Below, piece after piece: positions 19,201 through 23,188 of a DNA stretch of 23,188 bases. Under the pieces are notes generated by a model. The model was not told where the DNA came from. It saw nothing but the letters and a program-made list of their open reading frames with translations, and ran no database searches. The stretch is from contig JAAMPI010000912.1 of assembly GCA_013054445.1 (NCBI GenBank), forward strand, positions 1-23,188, given 5' to 3'. The DNA is from Cudoniella acicularis (lineage: Eukaryota > Ascomycota > Leotiomycetes > Helotiales > Helotiaceae). Position 1 is the first letter of the stretch. Every line of letters begins with the position of its first letter. Made by a program: the position numbers and the translations under genes.

Positions 19201-22188
19201 CAACGAATTTGTCAAAGAGAAAGGCATCATGGAACGACTATTAGCGTCCGGAAGCTCAACACAAGGAAAGTAAGTATCAGCAATCTGGGAATTTGATGAA
19301 TTTACTAAAATATGAAAGGCTTGATGAAATTAGCAGCATAATGACCGAGCTCAAGAACTCTGAGGCACAGCCATCTTCTTCTTTGATGAAAGTTATTGAG
19401 GATCTGTTTAACAGGTACGAATCTCTATAATAAGTGAAGTTCTTTTGTACGCCACTAATGACTTTCACCTAGGCATGCAAACACCATACGTTCGTCTGAT
19501 GAAGAGCAAATTTCCCATCAGGAGTTTGTTACCAAATTATTCGACAATCTCAAAGAATGGATTAAGCAGTTCTGTGTCAATGTTGAAACCCACAATGCTC
19601 TGAACGAGCAAGTTCTGGAGCTGCGTGAGGCAAAGGCAACTTTGACCGCTGACAAGAGTGCTCGCGAGGTCGAGGTCCAGAACCTGACAACGCAATTGGA
19701 CGAGCTACAGCGAGACCTGGGTACTTGTCGCACAGAGCTAACTTCGAAAGCCGATGAACTTGCCAAACAACTTGCTTGTCCTAAAGAAGATCCACAACTG
19801 CTTCGCAAGATTCAAGAATTGGAGCGTTCTAGTTCTGGCCTGAGTGAGCAATTGAAATCCGCAAGTCTAGAGCTTGCAAAAACAAAGGAGGATTTACTTT
19901 CCTCGGAGGAGCTTTCTTCGGACCAAGCAGACCAAATCTGCTCTTTGGAGAGCACGTGTAGAAGTGCACAGGCGAAGATTGATCGTTTCAAGAAGGAGAA
20001 GCAGGATCTTGAAGCGAAATATAAGGCTGAGGTAGAGAAACAAAAGGAGGAATGTGCGAGGACTTTGACAACCTCGCTCTCTGACCAGAGCCTCAAGCAC
20101 GACTCGACGCTTCGGAACCTTCGACAGAAGTGTAGTGAAAAGGAGTCTGAAGTTCGAGACGCGAGAGAAGAGATCCATCGACTCCAGAACGAGGCAGCAT
20201 ATGCAAACAAGAAATTCGAGAATGAACTTTCCGCCCAAGAATCATACAAACAGCAATTAGCTCAGCAGGCAGCAGCCATCGAGAAACTCCAAAATCGGCG
20301 ACCGGACCTCGAAAGCTTAAAGAATGATACGGCAGAATTTGGAACTTTCCGCAATGAAATCGAAGAGCTTCGCAATTTCATTCAAACTTCGCGACGCGAA
20401 GATGATGATAAGATTCAGGCAGTTTCCACCTATCAAGAAAATATCGATGCTGAGATACAGAAACTTGAATCGTTAGAGGGAGAGAAAGACTCGTCTGAAA
20501 AGAAATGTGCAGAGTTATCTACTCAGCTAGATACTGCACTTCAACGAGTTCAAACTTTAGAGGCAGAAATGAGCTCCTTCAAACTCGATAGTGATTCCCG
20601 CCAGCAGGAAATGGAAACTGAAAGCAAGTCAAAGATTTCGATTCTAGAGAAGGAAAACCAGACACTCAGACAGCAGAGTGCCGAACTGCAAGCTCAAATT
20701 GCCCAAATTGCTCAACGGGACATGAAATCTAATCACACGCGTGTAGCACAACCGGAAGGATCAGCAAACTCGGCCAATTCTCCCGCTGGACACAAAAATC
20801 CACAGGTGCGGCGTTGGCCTGCCTCAAATATGTTCAATCTAATGGCAGATTATGCTGAACAATCGTTGACTCCGAATGCGAACGCTCCAATGAAAGGTTT
20901 TGAAGAAGACGAGGCAATACTGAGACCGGGCCTGCGGGAGACTGAACCCGAGCTTCATAGGACAACAAAACAAAATGGTACCTCTAAAATCCCAGCTGCA
21001 AATGCTTGTACAACTGCCTCCGAAACAGTACCCCTGGAAATCCCAAGTCAACATTCCAATTTGCAAAATCGCCGTCAAACGACACGCAAGCCATCCACCA
21101 GAAAAAGCCATAACGTTGGACAGGATCAGTCACAAGGCCTGGCTGCATCCCAAACTTTCCAGCGTGCAGGTAAGGACGAAGAGCAGCAGAGAGGAGGTAG
21201 GTCGTTACGTTCAAGACCGGAAGCCAAGAGAGGCGCTATTCCGCAATCGTCACAAGCCAGTGGCAGTTCGATTTCTGCCACGGATCGATCAAACGGCAAT
21301 CCGCATCCACAACCAGCTCTGGAGCCTAAGAGCAACAGAAGCTACAATGCTCATGTAGACAATGAAATGCTGCTTGCTTCTGACGCGGACAGCACGTACT
21401 TCTATTCAGTAGTACAAGGCAACCGATTCAATTCTGCCGAAAACCATGAATTATCACAAATCAGCCAAACTAGGCACGGTGGGAAAACCCATCCCTTCTA
21501 CGGGTATGTTACAAAGTCGCAGGAAAATGGAACAGCTACAGTAATGCCAGAGACACAAAAGAAAGAGCAGCCATACATGGGAAATTTTATTCCAGCGTCT
21601 CACCAGTTTTCGGATTCCGATGGTGAAATTCGGACGGCGCCTGGAAATCACAAGAACAACCCCAAGACTCAAAATGGGAAAATTAAGCACAGCCCACCGA
21701 ATCATCGTCAGAAGTCCGATCTCAAACCTTCTCTCAAAAAGGCTTCATCGGGGACAGTACGCTTCGACTTGGAAGCCCGCAACTTGCCTCCTGAAAATGC
21801 GCCTACACAACCCCGAAACCTTCGAACGAGGTCTTCAAGAACCATGTCTACTGCTGTCAATCAACCGCCGACAGACATACGTACTCAGCCCAAGATCCAA
21901 GAGCCTAGGTCAACTTATAAGCGTGTTGCCTCGAGCAATGGACCCCGACAAGCTCCCCTTAACACCAATCACACGGTCAGATCAGGTCAAACTCAATTCC
22001 CTACCCCGAGCAAGTCGAACACTGGGTCTCAACCATCTCCCTTGCCAGGAGTACCAGCTCGAAACAAAACCAACAGAAACTTGAAGAGACCTTCCGGTGC
22101 CGTTTCCGAGCCGGAGCACCCACCATCAAAGCGAGTATCTATGCCTTATCGCCAAACAAACCGAGTCATCCCGGACTCACAGGAATGA
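16266..22188 (+). CDS. large coiled-coil protein with disordered, SQ/TQ-rich ends
   Basis: Six exons (16266-17010, 17062-18882, 18945-18986, 19038-19269, 19319-19414, 19473-22188) join in frame to 1,883 residues. The introns are 49-62 nt, with GTAAGT, GTGAGT or GTACGA donors. Residues 1-690 are polar and apparently disordered, with three repeats of about 33 residues at 78-176. From about 692 (VDRFSVFLAEKQYFEEMARN) to about 1395, heptad-like Leu/Glu/Lys/Gln sequence predicts a long coiled coil, interrupted around 920-1000. The last 490 residues are disordered and basic, have many SQ/TQ sites, and end VIPDSQE. No motor, kinase or membrane segment is seen. The plan fits a scaffold of the chromosome axis, synaptonemal complex, kinetochore or spindle pole. 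Sordaria Sme4 and yeast Zip1 are structural precedents, but I see no diagnostic motif, so I do not assign one. It converges on bL33m. Confidence 0.8.
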
Positions 22189-22799
22189 TCCTGAGAACTA
22201 AGTGGACCGTGGTGTTCCTTATTGGTTTCCAGGGTGCCCGTTGCGATCCAGTCTTGCAATGCTTTTCATAACTGTTATGATTCCCTGTGTTTCTTGTGCT
22301 TGCTCACCCATTTTCTGCTGAGGAAGAGGCAAATTGTGTTGGTCCCAAGATACTAAGACGATGACATTTTTGCTTTCATGTGTCAGTCATCCCTGAGTAG
22401 CATAGAGGATATTGCAGGAACAATGTGCTTTAGATATTGTTGCAACGAGGCTCTTGTAAATGTGCATCAAGGCTGGTTTTTAGTGGAATATGTTCGCACC
22501 ACCCATAGTTCATGTAAAACACATTTGCTGCATATAGCTTACACGACTTCGGAAAGGCCTCGAGCTAATTGAGAGCAGATATTGTGATCCAATTCCAATC
22601 ACAGCTTTCCATCGCAATACTATACAGTGACTCAAACACCCAAACGCCAGCCCATGCATGGATTTGCCTTATGTATACAGAGGTGCAAGAACGGCATCAG
22701 AGCTTTATCTCAGAGTTTGCGCATTCTCAAGATTTTCCGGCGCTTAATTGCTTGCAACCGTATTGCCATGTGTGTTTTTGTTTTCCTCTGTTCGGAATA
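22189..22799. other. spacer between convergent genes
   Basis: This 611-nt stretch lies between the stop codons of the coiled-coil gene (plus) and bL33m (minus), so it should hold both 3' untranslated regions. Small frames of 60-100 codons occur but show no recognisable protein. I see no terminator-like or repeated structure. Confidence 0.6.
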
Positions 22800-23188
22800 T
22801 CACGACTTTCCACCACGCTTCTGCTCAAGAAACAGGACCTTCTTCCGCACTAACAATCATTCAGTTAGCCTTGTAATCTCTGGAACCCACAGTTGTTCAA
22901 TCAAAATAATTGCGCAAGGTTTATAAAGACCTTCCACGTTTGCTTCCTTACACCCAATGGCGAAAGATATAGACGCATTCACCGCCTCCCTGCAAGCTCT
23001 TCATCTTTTGCCTTATTCCCTTATTCCCCCAACCCCCCTTCCTCCCAGAGCGACCAATTGACAAGGTAGAAAAAACGCAGGAGAACGTACCAACGGGGTC
23101 GTATTTCAACATGCTGAGCGGTCGATGCTGGCGTGGGCGCATGAGGGTTTTGTAGTAGCCTGTCAGGGCCATAGAGACGAGGCGGACA
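22800..23188 (-). CDS. MRPL39: mitochondrial large-subunit ribosomal protein bL33m (partial, 5' end off window)
   Basis: bL33 is a small protein of the mitochondrial large ribosomal subunit. Two exons are visible on the minus strand. The first, 23188-23091, is cut by the window edge and encodes VRLVSMALTGYYKT, then RPRQHRPLSMLKYDPV. The second, 22849-22800, encodes VRKKVLFLEQKRGGKS and ends in TGA. The join is phase 1 and rebuilds the family's KYDPVVRKKVLF core. The intron (23090-22850, GTACGT...TTAG, branch GGCTAAC) is 241 nt, far longer than others in the window. About ten N-terminal residues should lie beyond the right edge. The GYYKT, RPR and LSMLKYDP motifs make the family call firm. The neighbouring coiled-coil gene converges on it. 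Confidence 0.92.
23018..23046 (-). other. G-quadruplex-type motif inside the bL33m intron
   Basis: On the minus (transcribed-sense) strand there are four G runs of at least three: GGG, five intervening bases, G6, TT, G5, AATAA, GGG. This meets the classical G3+/N1-7 rule. Because the gene is read from this strand, the intron RNA itself would be G-rich. Formation and function are untested. Confidence 0.55.

Noticed and set aside
22378..22926. Plus-strand frames of 64-99 codons after the coiled-coil gene
   Set aside because: They lie in 3' untranslated sequence or run antisense to the bL33m last exon, and do not read like conserved protein.
22948..23172. A 74-codon minus-strand protein starting at MALTGYYKT
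   Set aside because: Upstream codons VRLVS belong to the same bL33m exon, and its 3' half is intron; splicing to 22849-22800 restores the family sequence.
1..23188. CRISPR array, bacterial operon or intact transposon
   Set aside because: No regularly spaced direct repeats, no transposase or reverse transcriptase fragments, and the introns show this is a eukaryotic nuclear sequence.

Overview
The window looks like nuclear DNA of a filamentous ascomycete. Coding regions are broken by short introns (49-64 nt in nearly every case) with GTAAGT/GTGAGT-type donors, CTAAC/CTAAT branch sites and YAG or AAG acceptors. The proteins read like Pezizomycotina orthologues. A Leotiomycete (Helotiales-like) source is my best guess from general protein resemblance, but nothing in the DNA proves it.

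Layout, left to right. Positions 1-2800 hold no gene I can support. MTAP (methionine salvage; five exons, minus strand, 2801-3952) follows. A 674-nt spacer carries a CACGTG site close to MTAP plus AT-rich, hairpin-forming debris. MED13/SSN2 (minus, 4627-9295) and ENP2/NOL10 (plus, 9807-11750) are divergent and share a 511-nt promoter region. A small single-pass membrane protein (three exons, minus, 11896-12639) converges on ENP2. From 12640 to 16265 the DNA is mostly gene-poor. It contains a cysteine-rich, glycosylation-site-rich, GPI-protein-like gene that appears frameshifted (14071-14500), an imperfect second copy of its hydrophobic tail, and a short ORF with a signal-peptide-like sequence upstream. 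A six-exon gene (16266-22188) encodes a 1,883-residue protein with a long central coiled coil, disordered flanks and SQ/TQ-rich ends. The right edge holds the 3' part of the mitochondrial ribosomal protein bL33m gene (minus, 22800 to beyond 23188).

The recognised genes are housekeeping genes from separate pathways: methionine salvage, the Mediator CDK8 module, small-subunit rRNA processing and the mitochondrial ribosome. I see no operon-like system, CRISPR array, tRNA, rRNA or intact transposon. The least ordinary items are the large uncharacterised coiled-coil protein, with an intron-like segment in its second exon and an overlapping upstream ORF, and the decaying cysteine-rich gene with its duplicated tail.

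Exon boundaries were worked out by hand from splice motifs and reading-frame continuity. No alignments or searches were run.
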